NCBI RefSeq assembly: GCF_900182635.1
Contig: NZ_FXTD01000001.1
Coordinates: forward strand, 464,270 to 528,269
Origin: Halorubrum cibi
Lineage (GTDB): Archaea; Halobacteriota; Halobacteria; Halobacteriales; Haloferacaceae
Length of the DNA: 64,000 bases
Direction: 5' to 3'
How positions within the stretch are numbered: position 1 is the stretch's first letter; every line of letters begins with the position of its first letter. Both the position numbers and the translations under genes were made by a program. Shown piece by piece: positions 48,688-56,422 of this stretch. The notes under the pieces are model-generated. The model did no database searches and was not told the DNA's origin. It was given only the letters and a program-made list of their open reading frames with translations.

Positions 48688-49700
48688 TATTCGAGCACCT
48701 CCGTGGCGGCGGCGAGGGCGGACAGCTTCGCGCGGTACTTGTTCTCGGGCAGGTAGAACAGCTCGGTGTTCGGCGTCAGGTAGGTCGTCTCGAAGTCGGC
48801 GGCGGGGGCCTGTCCCTCGAACCACTCGACGCGTTCGGCGACCGTCTCCGGCTCCTCGACGAGCGTGTTCTGCCCGTCGACGAGACCGAGCGCGACCGAG
48901 TCGGTCGCGCCGTACTCCTGGACGTTGTACACCGTGTCCTCGCGATCGCCGGCGACGAGGTCGAGCCCGAGCGCGTCCGCGTCCGCCTCGTCGACGAGGT
49001 GGGCGTAGAGCTTCTCGTCGAGCGCGCCGTAGAACGTCTGGACGACCACGTCGGCGTCGGTCGCCGCGGCGACCGTCGCGATCGCGTCGGTCGCGCGCTC
49101 CTCGGTCCCGTCCGCCGGCGGGTTCGTCACCAGCGAGGGCTCGAGGAGGAACAGCGTCTCGTGGGCCGGGAACGCCTCGAGTTCGCCGGCGAGGAAGTCG
49201 GCTATCGCCGCTTGGAACTCGGCGTCGTCGCCGTAGTGCTCGTCGGTCGCCAGGTCGGCGAGCGAGTACGGCCCCGGTAGCGTCGCCGCGAGCGGAGCGT
49301 CGCCGGCGTTCACGCCGTCGATCAGGTCCGCGGCCGCCTCCAACTCGCCGGCGACGTCGCCGGAGAAGTCCAGATCGTCGACGACGCGCGGGTCGCGGTA
49401 GAAGTTGTTGTTGTCGTAGTACCGCACGATCCCGCCGGTCTCGACGCTCTCGTGGACCGTGAGCGGGTGGGCGATCATGTCGTCCCAACGGGCCTGCCCC
49501 TCGGCGACGCGGTCGAGGCCGGCCTCGAGTTGATCGTCGACGAACTCCGCGCGGACCTCGTCGTACGTCTCGGTGATCTCGCCCTCCTCGTCGCCGCTCA
49601 GGAGATCGCCCTTCTGGTGGCCCTTCAGGTCCGAAAGCGTCCCTTTCGCCCAGTCCGGGAGCGGATAGATCCCCGGCGTGGCCGCGACTCGTTCAGTCAT
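48687..49700 (-). CDS. MetE-like protein, N-terminal-type half (methionine synthase partner)
   Basis: A 337-residue protein of the same MetE fold family, encoded directly upstream of the catalytic half. It has EGQARWDDMIAHPLTVHE, LAATLPGPYSLADLATDEHY and LFLLEPSLVTNPPADG but lacks the clear zinc His-x-Cys motif, so it is probably structural or regulatory, or handles a different methyl donor. An ATTATA box (49725-49730) ends 24 nt before ATG 49700, and the pair is likely transcribed together without a leader. The alternative start GTG 49703 adds one residue. Confidence 0.85.
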   Translation of the reverse strand: MTERVAATPGIYPLPDWAKGTLSDLKGHQKGDLLSGDEEGEITETYDEVRAEFVDDQLEAGLDRVAEGQARWDDMIAHPLTVHESVETGGIVRYYDNNNFYRDPRVVDDLDFSGDVAGELEAAADLIDGVNAGDAPLAATLPGPYSLADLATDEHYGDDAEFQAAIADFLAGELEAFPAHETLFLLEPSLVTNPPADGTEERATDAIATVAAATDADVVVQTFYGALDEKLYAHLVDEADADALGLDLVAGDREDTVYNVQEYGATDSVALGLVDGQNTLVEEPETVAERVEWFEGQAPAADFETTYLTPNTELFYLPENKYRAKLSALAAATEVLE

Positions 49701-49724
49701 CACCGAGCGTTGGATATGCCGTTG

Positions 49725-49730
49725 TATAAT
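49725..49730 (-). promoter_or_regulatory. TATA box of the methionine synthase operon
   Basis: ATTATA on the minus strand sits exactly 24 nt upstream of the start codon of the first gene, the spacing seen at several other genes here. Confidence 0.5.
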
Positions 49731-49824
49731 ATTTCCGAACCTGTTTCATGCCCCTTGGTTATTCCACGGATCGCGACGCGATCGGAGCCGAACCCTTACC
49801 ATCGATGGCGTCGAACCGCCACCC

Positions 49825-50838
49825 ATGTCCGTCGTCTCGCTTTTCCCCTCGGCGACGGAGGTCGCGGCGGCGCTCGGCGTCACGCCCGCCGCGGTCTCCC
49901 ACCAGTGCGACCGCCCGCCGGCGGCGGCCGACCGCCCGACGCTCACCGGACTCGTTCGCGACCTCGAGGACGACCCCGAAACGCTCGACCGGGACGTCGC
50001 CCACGACGACACCTACTACCTCGACGGCGACGCGCTCGCGGCGGCCGACCCGGACGCGATACTCACTCAGGGCGTCTGTGCCGTCTGCGCGCTCGACGCC
50101 GGGCTCGCCCGCCGGGCGGTCGAGCGACTCGATCTCGACGCCACGGTGCTCGACGTTCACGCGGACGATCTCGCGGACGTGCTCGCGAACGTCGAGCGGA
50201 TCGGCGAGGCGGTCGGTCGTCCGAACGCCGCGGCCGAACTGCGCGCCGATCTCGAAACCCGAATCGACGCCGTCGCCGGCGCGGTTCCGGACGGAACCGT
50301 GGAGGACGGAATCGCGGGGGGCGGAACCGTGGAGGACGGAATCGCGGGGGGCGGAACCGTGGAGGACGGAATCGCGGGGGGCGGAACGGACCCCGGTTCC
50401 CGCCCTCGCGTCGCCGTCCTCGACTGGACGGACCCGATCCGCCACGGCGGGCTCTGGATCCCCGACCTGATCCGGATCGCCGGCGGGGAACCCGGGCTCG
50501 TGGCGGCCGGCGAGCGCTCGCGGGCGGTCGACCCGGCGGAACTGCGCGCGTTCGACCCGGAAGTGCTCGTCGTCGGCCCCTGTAGCGCCGACGTCGACGA
50601 GGCTCACGGACGGGCGCGCGACCTGCTGGAACGCGAGTCGTTCGACGGAACCGCCGCGGTGCGGGAGGGACGGGTGTACGCGATGGACGGCACCGCCTAC
50701 CTGAACCGCCACAGCCACCGGGTCGTCGACGCGCTCGAGGCGCTCGCGGGCCTGATCCACCCGGACCGATTCGAGGCGGACGGGAGCGGCAGCGAGGACG
50801 CGAAGGTCAGACGCGTCGGTCGAGCCGCAACACGGTGA
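49825..50838 (+). CDS. btuF: BtuF-like cobalamin-binding protein lacking a signal peptide
   Basis: A 337-residue member of the periplasmic-binding-protein-like BtuF family. The start MSVVSLFPSATEVAAALG matches the family's first strand, and VAVLDWTDPIRHGGLWIPDL, GPCSADVDEAHGRARDLLER and VYAMDGTAYLNRHSHRVVDA are typical. No signal peptide or lipobox precedes the domain, so it may act inside the cell or leave by another route. A CAVC motif (about residue 92) is present. The domain-linker region holds three perfect copies of GTVEDGIAGG (residues 157-186). The 3' end overlaps the convergent hemK2 gene by 32 bp. Confidence 0.82.
   Translation: MSVVSLFPSATEVAAALGVTPAAVSHQCDRPPAAADRPTLTGLVRDLEDDPETLDRDVAHDDTYYLDGDALAAADPDAILTQGVCAVCALDAGLARRAVERLDLDATVLDVHADDLADVLANVERIGEAVGRPNAAAELRADLETRIDAVAGAVPDGTVEDGIAGGGTVEDGIAGGGTVEDGIAGGGTDPGSRPRVAVLDWTDPIRHGGLWIPDLIRIAGGEPGLVAAGERSRAVDPAELRAFDPEVLVVGPCSADVDEAHGRARDLLERESFDGTAAVREGRVYAMDGTAYLNRHSHRVVDALEALAGLIHPDRFEADGSGSEDAKVRRVGRAATR
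50293..50382 (+). repeat. 30-bp tandem repeat, three perfect copies, inside the btuF-like gene
   Basis: Three identical 30-bp units at 50293-50322, 50323-50352 and 50353-50382, with five further matching bases after them. The unit length is a multiple of three, so copy-number change would keep the frame. Confidence 0.92.
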
Positions 50839-51373
50839 GCGTCTCGAACGGGAACGACTCCTCGCGGGCGACCGCGTGATCGAAGCCGGCCGCCTCGACT
50901 AACGCCAGCACCTCCTCGTACCCGGTGAGCGAGGAGACGAGCAGGAAGACGACGCCGTCTGGCGCGAGCACCCGCCCCACGTCGGCGAGGAACGGCTCGA
51001 TGAGCTCCCGGCCGGACTCGCCGCCCGAGAGCGCGTGCTCCATCCAGTCGTCCCACTCGTTCTCGGGGTCGGTCGGGAGGTACGGCGGGTTGAAACACAC
51101 CGTGTCGAACGCGTCGTCGCGGAACGGCTCGAGCAGGTCGGCGACGACCGCCTCCACGCCGCGGTCGTGAGCCTCCCGCGCCGCGTGCGGGTTGCGGTCG
51201 CTGCCCACGACGCTGAGTCCGCGCTCCTCGGCGATCCGTTCGGCGACCCAGCCGGAGCCGGTGCCGACTTCCAGCACGCGGCCGCGCGCGCCCTCGACGG
51301 CCGCCTCCGCCAGCAGTCCGGAATCCTCGGCGGGCTGGTACACCGTCGGTCCGTCGCGGTCGAGGCGGTTCAC
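50807..51373 (-). CDS. HemK2/PrmC-type protein glutamine or ribosomal methyltransferase
   Basis: A 188-residue SAM-dependent methyltransferase. The SAM-binding motif is LEVGTGSGWVAERIAEERG, and the catalytic NPPY is in FNPPYLPTDPENEW. The short form without an N-terminal domain fits the archaeal/eukaryal HemK2 type, which methylates release factor aRF1 on the GGQ glutamine, working with Trm112. The start is GTG at 51373, overlapping the MscS stop as GTGA. The C-terminal end overlaps the convergent btuF-like gene by 32 bp. Confidence 0.9.
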   Translation of the reverse strand: MNRLDRDGPTVYQPAEDSGLLAEAAVEGARGRVLEVGTGSGWVAERIAEERGLSVVGSDRNPHAAREAHDRGVEAVVADLLEPFRDDAFDTVCFNPPYLPTDPENEWDDWMEHALSGGESGRELIEPFLADVGRVLAPDGVVFLLVSSLTGYEEVLALVEAAGFDHAVAREESFPFETLTVLRLDRRV

Positions 51374-52527
51374 GATCCCTCCGAGCCGTCCGTCTCACCC
51401 GACGGCGTCGGTTCGCCCTCGACGCCGCCGCCGATCCGGGCCTCCAGCTCGGCGTCGGCCCCCTCGGTTCGACTCGAGAGCGTCTGCTGCGGGAAGGGGA
51501 TCGTGATCCCCTCCTCTTCGAACGCGGTCTTGATCGCGCCCATGACCGCGGTCTGGGTCCGCCACCGCTTGCGCATGCTCGGGTTCGTGATCCAGTAGCG
51601 GACCCCGAAGACGACAGCCGAGTCGGCGAATCGCTTCGTCACGACGTCGGGCTGAGGCATCCGGGCCACCCCGTCGATCCCGGATATCGCCTCCTCGACG
51701 ACCTCCACCGCCCGGTCGAGGTCGGTCGTGTAGTCGACGCCGACCTCGATCTCGATCCGGAGCCGGTTCCGCCGCGACCGGTCGACGACCGCGCCGGCGC
51801 GGACTTCGTCGTTCGGGAGCGTCACCACCTCCCCGTCGAACGAGCGGAGCCGCGTGTTGATGATCGAGATCTCCGTGACGGTCCCCTCGAACTCGCCGAT
51901 CGACACCCAGTCGCCCACCTCGAACGGCCGCGAGAACATCAGGACGAACCCGGCGAGGACTGCCCCGAGCGTCTGTCTGGCGGCCATCCCCACCACGATC
52001 CCGAGGAACCCCGCCCCGACGAGGAGGCTGCCGACGTTGTCGGTGAAGAGTCCGATCGTCACGAGCACGACGAGGGTGTACACGCTCAACTGGACGATCC
52101 GTCGGAGCATCTCCTCCTGGTGTTCGGAGATCGCCGTGCTCTCGACGGAGAGCTCGCGGATCACGCCCCCGAGGAAGTCGGTGATCGCGTACGCGCTCGC
52201 GAGCAGTATCACCGCCAGCACGACGTTCGACAGCTGGTCCGCGATCGCGGCCGACTGGAACGCGTCGACGAGCGCTCCACTGCGCTCCCAGACGACGAGG
52301 AGCGAGAGCACCCCCACGGCGGTCGTCCCCGCAACCGTCGTCGAGAGCGCCAGCCGCCGCTTCGAGGAGAGCTCCTCGTCCCGCCGTTTCAGCCGCCCGA
52401 CGACCAGCCGGACGCCGACGACGGCCGCGAGGATCGCCGCCGTGAGGAGGATCCGCCGGACGTTCCCGCTCACGAGCCGGTCGAGGTCGGCGAGCACGCC
52501 GACGAGGGCTCCGACCCCGCCGGTCAT
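51370..52527 (-). CDS. Small-conductance mechanosensitive channel (MscS family)
   Basis: An osmotic safety valve of 385 residues. Transmembrane helices lie near residues 20-40, 62-80, 95-120 and 140-160. The pore helix region is GMAARQTLGAVLAGFVLMFS, followed by the beta domain RPFEVGDWVSIGEFEGTVTE, IINTRLRSFDGEVVTLPNDE and the C-terminal ferredoxin-like part. It lies between ksgA and hemK2 on the same strand, an arrangement common in haloarchaea. The tail after residue 350 is acidic and low-complexity. Confidence 0.92.
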   Translation of the reverse strand: MTGGVGALVGVLADLDRLVSGNVRRILLTAAILAAVVGVRLVVGRLKRRDEELSSKRRLALSTTVAGTTAVGVLSLLVVWERSGALVDAFQSAAIADQLSNVVLAVILLASAYAITDFLGGVIRELSVESTAISEHQEEMLRRIVQLSVYTLVVLVTIGLFTDNVGSLLVGAGFLGIVVGMAARQTLGAVLAGFVLMFSRPFEVGDWVSIGEFEGTVTEISIINTRLRSFDGEVVTLPNDEVRAGAVVDRSRRNRLRIEIEVGVDYTTDLDRAVEVVEEAISGIDGVARMPQPDVVTKRFADSAVVFGVRYWITNPSMRKRWRTQTAVMGAIKTAFEEEGITIPFPQQTLSSRTEGADAELEARIGGGVEGEPTPSGETDGSEGS

Positions 52528-52587
52528 CGTCTCACGCCTCCGGTTCGGCTCCGGCCGATCACGGTTTCACGGCTCCACGGCATCGTC

Positions 52588-53487
52588 TCACGCCTCCGCC
52601 GGCGACCCGTGCTCGCGGGCGAGCTCCGCCAACGCCGCGAACGCCGAGGGATCGAGCGTTCCCGGCCGTCGGGAGAGGACGTCCTCCCCGGCCGCGTCGA
52701 CGACCGCGTCGGGGCGATCGAGCCCCGAGATGTGCGCCGTGTTGCGGATCGCGTTCCGGACGGTCTTGCGCCGCTGGGTGAAAAGCGCCTTCACGAACCG
52801 GAGGAAGAACGCCTCGTCGCCGACCTCGTAGTCGGGGTCCCGCGGCGTACAGCGGACGACCGCGCTCTCGACCGCGGGCTGGGGGTCGAACGCCTCCTTG
52901 GGGATCCGCTCGACTATCTCGACGTCCGCGTAGTGCTGTGCGGAGACCGAGAGTCGCCCGTACGCGGACTCGCCGGCCGACGCGACCATCCGGTCGGCGA
53001 ACTCCGCCTGGAAGGTCAACACGAGCGGCTTCCCCTCGGGGAGCAGCCGGAAGGTGATCTCCGAGGAGATCCCGTACGGCAGGTTCGCGACGCAGGCGGT
53101 GAACGGCGGGAGATCGACCGCGAGGGCGTCCCCCTCGATCACCTCGAGGGTTCCCGCGTCGACCGCGTCGGCGAACTCCTCGCGGAGGAACGCGGCGAAC
53201 GGGGGGTCGCGCTCGATCACGGTCACCCGGCCGGCGGGATCCGGGTCGTTCGCGCCAACCGTCGCGAGCAGCCGGTCCGTGAGCGCGCCCGCCCCGCCGC
53301 CGACCTCGAGGACGTGGCTCACGTCCGCGTCCTCGGGGAGGTACGCGGACAGCCGGTCGAGGACCCGGTCGTCGACGAGGAAGTGTTGATCGTTGTCGGG
53401 GTTCGCGCGGGTGCCGGCCCGCCGCGCGAGCGAGTCGGGGTCGCGGGTTCCGTACGCGTCCGCGGTCCCCGCCGATCGATCGGTCAT
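52588..53487 (-). CDS. rsmA: 16S rRNA dimethyladenosine transferase
   Basis: KsgA/Dim1 enzyme that dimethylates two adjacent adenines near the 3' end of 16S rRNA during small-subunit assembly. The 299 residues include DNDQHFLVDDRVLDRL, the SAM motif VLEVGGGAGALTDRLL, the catalytic NLPYGISSEITFRLL and the C-terminal helical AFFLRFVKALFTQRRKTVRN. It belongs to the conserved archaeal order L21e-Rpb4-DUF655-KsgA. ATG at 53487 gives a 30-residue leader before the domain, typical for haloarchaea. Confidence 0.95.
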   Translation of the reverse strand: MTDRSAGTADAYGTRDPDSLARRAGTRANPDNDQHFLVDDRVLDRLSAYLPEDADVSHVLEVGGGAGALTDRLLATVGANDPDPAGRVTVIERDPPFAAFLREEFADAVDAGTLEVIEGDALAVDLPPFTACVANLPYGISSEITFRLLPEGKPLVLTFQAEFADRMVASAGESAYGRLSVSAQHYADVEIVERIPKEAFDPQPAVESAVVRCTPRDPDYEVGDEAFFLRFVKALFTQRRKTVRNAIRNTAHISGLDRPDAVVDAAGEDVLSRRPGTLDPSAFAALAELAREHGSPAEA

Positions 53488-53566
53488 GGCCGCGCTACAC
53501 GTCGGTTCGGGGTAAAAGTCCCGTTTCCGAGTCGATCGCGTCCCGCCGGTTTCGGGTCGACCGGCG

Positions 53567-54172
53567 TCACTCCTCGTTCCCGACGAACGTCCGGTACTTC
53601 AGGTCGTCCTCGCGGATCTCCTCGACGATCCGCTCGAGGATCACCTCGCGGGGGCGGTGGAGTCCCGAGATCCGCTCGGAGACCTCCTCGAAGCTCTCGA
53701 AGGGGCCGCGTTTCCGCTCGTCCAGCACCCTGTTCCGAAGCTTCTTGCCGATCCCGGGAAGCAGGTTGAGCTGGTGAAGCCGGAGGGTGATCGCCCCGGC
53801 TTCGTTGTAGAAGTCGACGAACCGACGCTCGTCGCCGTCGACGATCGCCTCCACGGCGTACTCGATCTCGGCGGCCGCGTTCCGGGTGAGGCCCTCGAAA
53901 TCGACCTCGCGGTACCGCGAGACGGCCGGTCCGTCGAGGTCGATCCGGTCGCTCACGGAGACGCCGGCGTCCTCCTCGAGCGACAGCTCGTACAGCCCGA
54001 ACGACGCCGTGCCGAGGGCGTACGCCACCGGAGACTTCTGGTAGCCCGGCCGGCCGTCGTCCGGTCGGCCGTTCGGGAGGACGTCGAGGAGGACGGCGAC
54101 GGACCGCCCCTCCGTTCCGTCCCCGGAGGCCGAGCCGCGCTCGTCGACGGTGTCCGTCGGGTTGTCACTCAT
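53567..54172 (-). CDS. DUF655 family RNA/DNA-binding protein
   Basis: A 201-residue archaeal protein. It has an OB-like beta region around LPNGRPDDGRPGYQKSPVAY and a C-terminal helix-hairpin-helix segment NLLPGIGKKLRNRVLDERKR followed by FESFEEVSERI. The family is conserved between rpoF and ksgA in archaea and is thought to act in RNA metabolism, but its exact function is not established. It starts with ATG at 54172, 79 bp upstream of ksgA and 88 bp after rpoF. Confidence 0.9.
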   Translation of the reverse strand: MSDNPTDTVDERGSASGDGTEGRSVAVLLDVLPNGRPDDGRPGYQKSPVAYALGTASFGLYELSLEEDAGVSVSDRIDLDGPAVSRYREVDFEGLTRNAAAEIEYAVEAIVDGDERRFVDFYNEAGAITLRLHQLNLLPGIGKKLRNRVLDERKRGPFESFEEVSERISGLHRPREVILERIVEEIREDDLKYRTFVGNEE

Positions 54173-54260
54173 GCCAACAGGTTCCGCGTCCGAGGGGTAA
54201 AAAACCGCTGCCGTCGGGGAAACGTCGAGCCGAAGCCGGCGGTGTGGCCGATCCGCCGCC

Positions 54261-54617
54261 TCAGGCGTACTTCGCGACGACGTCGAGGACCTCGTCGAGC
54301 TCCTCGCCGTCGAGCGAGTACCGCTCCTGGGCGAAGACGGAGCGGAGCTCCGTGCGGTCCTCGGGAAGGAGGTCGGTGATCTTGACCGCGGTCGGCACGT
54401 CGATACGATCGAGCTCGGCGAGCTCCTCGACGAGTTCGCGGGACTCCTCGGGATCGAGGTGGCCGAACCGGTTCACGTGCTCGATCGCGCGGGCCAGCTC
54501 GTACCGGAGCTCGCGCTCCTCGTCGTCCGCGCGGTCGGCCTCGATATCGGCGAGGATGTCCTTGGCCTCCGCAGTGGTGAGGTACTCCTCGTCCAGCTTC
54601 TCCTTGAAGATCGTCAT
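54261..54617 (-). CDS. rpoF: DNA-directed RNA polymerase subunit F (Rpb4)
   Basis: The 118-residue Rpb4 homologue that pairs with Rpb7 in the polymerase stalk. LDEEYLTTAEAKDILADIEA, ARAIEHVNRFGHLDPEESRE and PTAVKITDLLPEDRTELRSV are characteristic. It begins 4 bp after the L21e gene ends, so the two share a message. The order L21e-rpoF-DUF655 is conserved in Euryarchaeota. Confidence 0.95.
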   Translation of the reverse strand: MTIFKEKLDEEYLTTAEAKDILADIEADRADDEERELRYELARAIEHVNRFGHLDPEESRELVEELAELDRIDVPTAVKITDLLPEDRTELRSVFAQERYSLDGEELDEVLDVVAKYA

Positions 54618-54621
54618 CGTG

Positions 54622-54909
54622 CTACTGTTGGCTCATGTGGGCGGCGCGGACGATGAGCGTCTTGGTCTTGCCGCCGTCCGTGATCTCGACTTTGAACGCC
54701 GCGCCCTGCTTGCCCGTCACGGTGCCGGTCCGTCCGTCGAACCGGGGGTGGAAACGACCCTCCTGGACGCTCGGGTCGATCTTGAGGTGGACCTGCGTGC
54801 CCTCCTCGAACTCCTGGATCGCGCGCTGGGGCGGCGAGGTTCCGCGGTCTCTCGGCTTGTTCGACAGCTTGTCTCGAGTGGCCTTCTGGGGTCCATTGGA
54901 ACTCGGCAT
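54622..54909 (-). CDS. rpl21e: Large subunit ribosomal protein L21e
   Basis: A 95-residue archaeal/eukaryal ribosomal protein with an SH3-like fold. It contains [39 protein letters not shown] and [20 protein letters not shown], all family-typical. It is first in the L21e-Rpb4 operon. A TTTATA box on the minus strand (54941-54946) lies 31 nt before the ATG, giving a leader of only a few bases. It is divergent from mptA across 180 bp. Confidence 0.96.
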   Translation of the reverse strand: MPSSNGPQKATRDKLSNKPRDRGTSPPQRAIQEFEEGTQVHLKIDPSVQEGRFHPRFDGRTGTVTGKQGAAFKVEITDGGKTKTLIVRAAHMSQQ

Positions 54910-54982
54910 GGTCGTTGGGGTACGGTTCCGCTGCCGCAGGTATAAATGGTGCGTTACGTCCCGGAGGAACCGGACGTGGCGG

Positions 54983-54998
54983 CGTTCGGCCCCGAACG
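54983..54998. promoter_or_regulatory. Palindrome CGTTCGG-CC-CCGAACG between L21e and mptA
   Basis: Seven-base arms and a two-base centre midway in the divergent spacer. It is about 35 bp from the L21e promoter and about 75 bp from the mptA box. Its role is unknown; it could be an operator or incidental in GC-rich DNA. Confidence 0.3.
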
Positions 54999-55090
54999 GG
55001 CCGGGTGAACGCTTCCGGGAGTGAGTGAAAGACCGACGCGAGACCCCCTATCGAAAGCCCTAATCACGCGTCTCCCCTGATACGTTCGTA

Positions 55091-56017
55091 ATGAGTCATC
55101 AGCTGCCGGACGTACAGGCGTCGGCCCCGGACGTCACCGTCGGGCTCTCGCAGGTCGGCGTCACCGGCGTGGAGAAACTCGTCAAACTCGCCCGCGGCGA
55201 CGACCGACCGATCGTCCTCATGGCCGAGTTCGAGGTGTTCGTCGACCTCCCGAGCGGCCGGAAGGGTATCGACATGTCGCGGAACCTCGCGACGATAGAC
55301 GAGATTCTGGAGGAGATCACCCGCGAGGAGGCCTACCGCGTCGAGGACGTCTGCGGCGACGCCGCGGAGCGACTCCTGGAGAAACACGACTACACGACCA
55401 CCGCCGAGGTGTCGATGACGGCGGAGCTCGTCACCCGCGAGGACACCCCGGCCTCCGGACTCGAGACCCAGAGCACGGCGACCATCGTCGCCAGCGCGAC
55501 CGCGACGGAGGAGGGAACCCGCGCCGAGATCGGCGCGGAGGTCACGGGGATGACGGTGTGTCCCTGCTCGCAGGGGATGAGCGAGTCGCGGGCGCGAGAG
55601 AAGCTCGCCGAACTCGGCGTCGACGGGGAGACGACCGACGCCTTCCTCGAGGCGGTCCCGCAGCCCGGTCACTCCCAGCGCGGTCACGCCACGCTGACGA
55701 TCACCACGGACGGCAGCCCCGAGGTCGACCTCCGAGACGTGATCGACGTCGCCCGCGACTCGATGAGCGCGCGGATCTACAACATGGCGAAACGCCCCGA
55801 CGAGGACCACATGACCTACCACGCCCACGCGAACGCCAAGTTCGTCGAGGACTGCGTGCGCGCGCTCGCCGAGGGGACGCTCTCGGAGTTCGATCATCTC
55901 GCCGACGACGCCGTGATCCGCATGAAGCAGTCGAACGACGAGTCGATCCACCAGCACAACGCGTACGCCGAGCGCGAGGTCACGATGGGCGACCTCCGCG
56001 ACGAGCTCGGCGAGTAG
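55091..56017 (+). CDS. mptA: GTP cyclohydrolase MptA (type IB, FolE2 family)
   Basis: First step of archaeal pterin synthesis, converting GTP to a dihydroneopterin cyclic phosphate with Fe(II) or Mn. The 308 residues contain [39 protein letters not shown] and the Cys-containing [20 protein letters not shown], which holds the metal ligand, with a C-terminal [11 protein letters not shown]. In haloarchaea the product feeds folate/methanopterin-type cofactors. A CTAATC box about 27 nt upstream of ATG 55091 supports this start. Confidence 0.95.
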   Translation: MSHQLPDVQASAPDVTVGLSQVGVTGVEKLVKLARGDDRPIVLMAEFEVFVDLPSGRKGIDMSRNLATIDEILEEITREEAYRVEDVCGDAAERLLEKHDYTTTAEVSMTAELVTREDTPASGLETQSTATIVASATATEEGTRAEIGAEVTGMTVCPCSQGMSESRAREKLAELGVDGETTDAFLEAVPQPGHSQRGHATLTITTDGSPEVDLRDVIDVARDSMSARIYNMAKRPDEDHMTYHAHANAKFVEDCVRALAEGTLSEFDHLADDAVIRMKQSNDESIHQHNAYAEREVTMGDLRDELGE

Positions 56018-56114
56018 TCGTCCACCCGACCCGCTTTTCTCCCCTCCGGTATCCTCGATCTGCTCCGAGATCCACCCGCCGCCGTCCCCGACATCGTATA
56101 TACCTTCCGGCAGA

Positions 56115-56132
56115 ATTCCACACTGTTGGAAT
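56115..56132. promoter_or_regulatory. Inverted repeat ATTCCA-CACTGT-TGGAAT at the tusA/sqr promoter
   Basis: A perfect 6-bp inverted repeat with 6-bp spacer adjoins the TATA-like TATAGA (56132-56137) upstream of the tusA start at 56180. The position is suited to an operator controlling the sulfur operon. The regulator is not in the window. Confidence 0.5.
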
Positions 56133-56179
56133 ATAGATACAAGACTACTTCCGTGGCGATCGGATCCTCGAACGTACTC

Positions 56180-56422
56180 ATGACCGACATCGACATCGAA
56201 CCCACGGACACGGTCGACGCGCGCGGAGCCGCCTGCCCCGGGCCGCTCATGGACCTCATCGGTCGAGTCCGCTCGGCGAGTCCGGGCGACGTCGTGTTGC
56301 TGTTGAGCGATAACGACCAGTCGCTCACGGACGTCTCGGAGTGGATCGACGAGACCGACAACGACCTGCTCGCCGTCGACGAAACGGGCGACGAGTACGG
56401 CTTCTACGTGGAGGTCGCGTAG
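56180..56422 (+). CDS. tusA: TusA-family sulfur carrier protein (first)
   Basis: An 80-residue sulfur-carrier protein; its active Cys lies in the CPGP motif of VDARGAACPGPLMDLIGRVR. TusA proteins shuttle sulfane sulfur between enzymes. The next gene, a sulfide:quinone reductase-like flavoprotein, begins on the base directly after the stop codon, so the products probably work together. ATG at 56180 is chosen; the preceding frame is AT-rich promoter sequence. The leader would be about 18 bases. Confidence 0.9.
   Translation: MTDIDIEPTDTVDARGAACPGPLMDLIGRVRSASPGDVVLLLSDNDQSLTDVSEWIDETDNDLLAVDETGDEYGFYVEVA

Noticed and set aside
50293..50382. Possible CRISPR-like array
   Set aside because: Contiguous in-frame repeat inside a coding region, no spacers.
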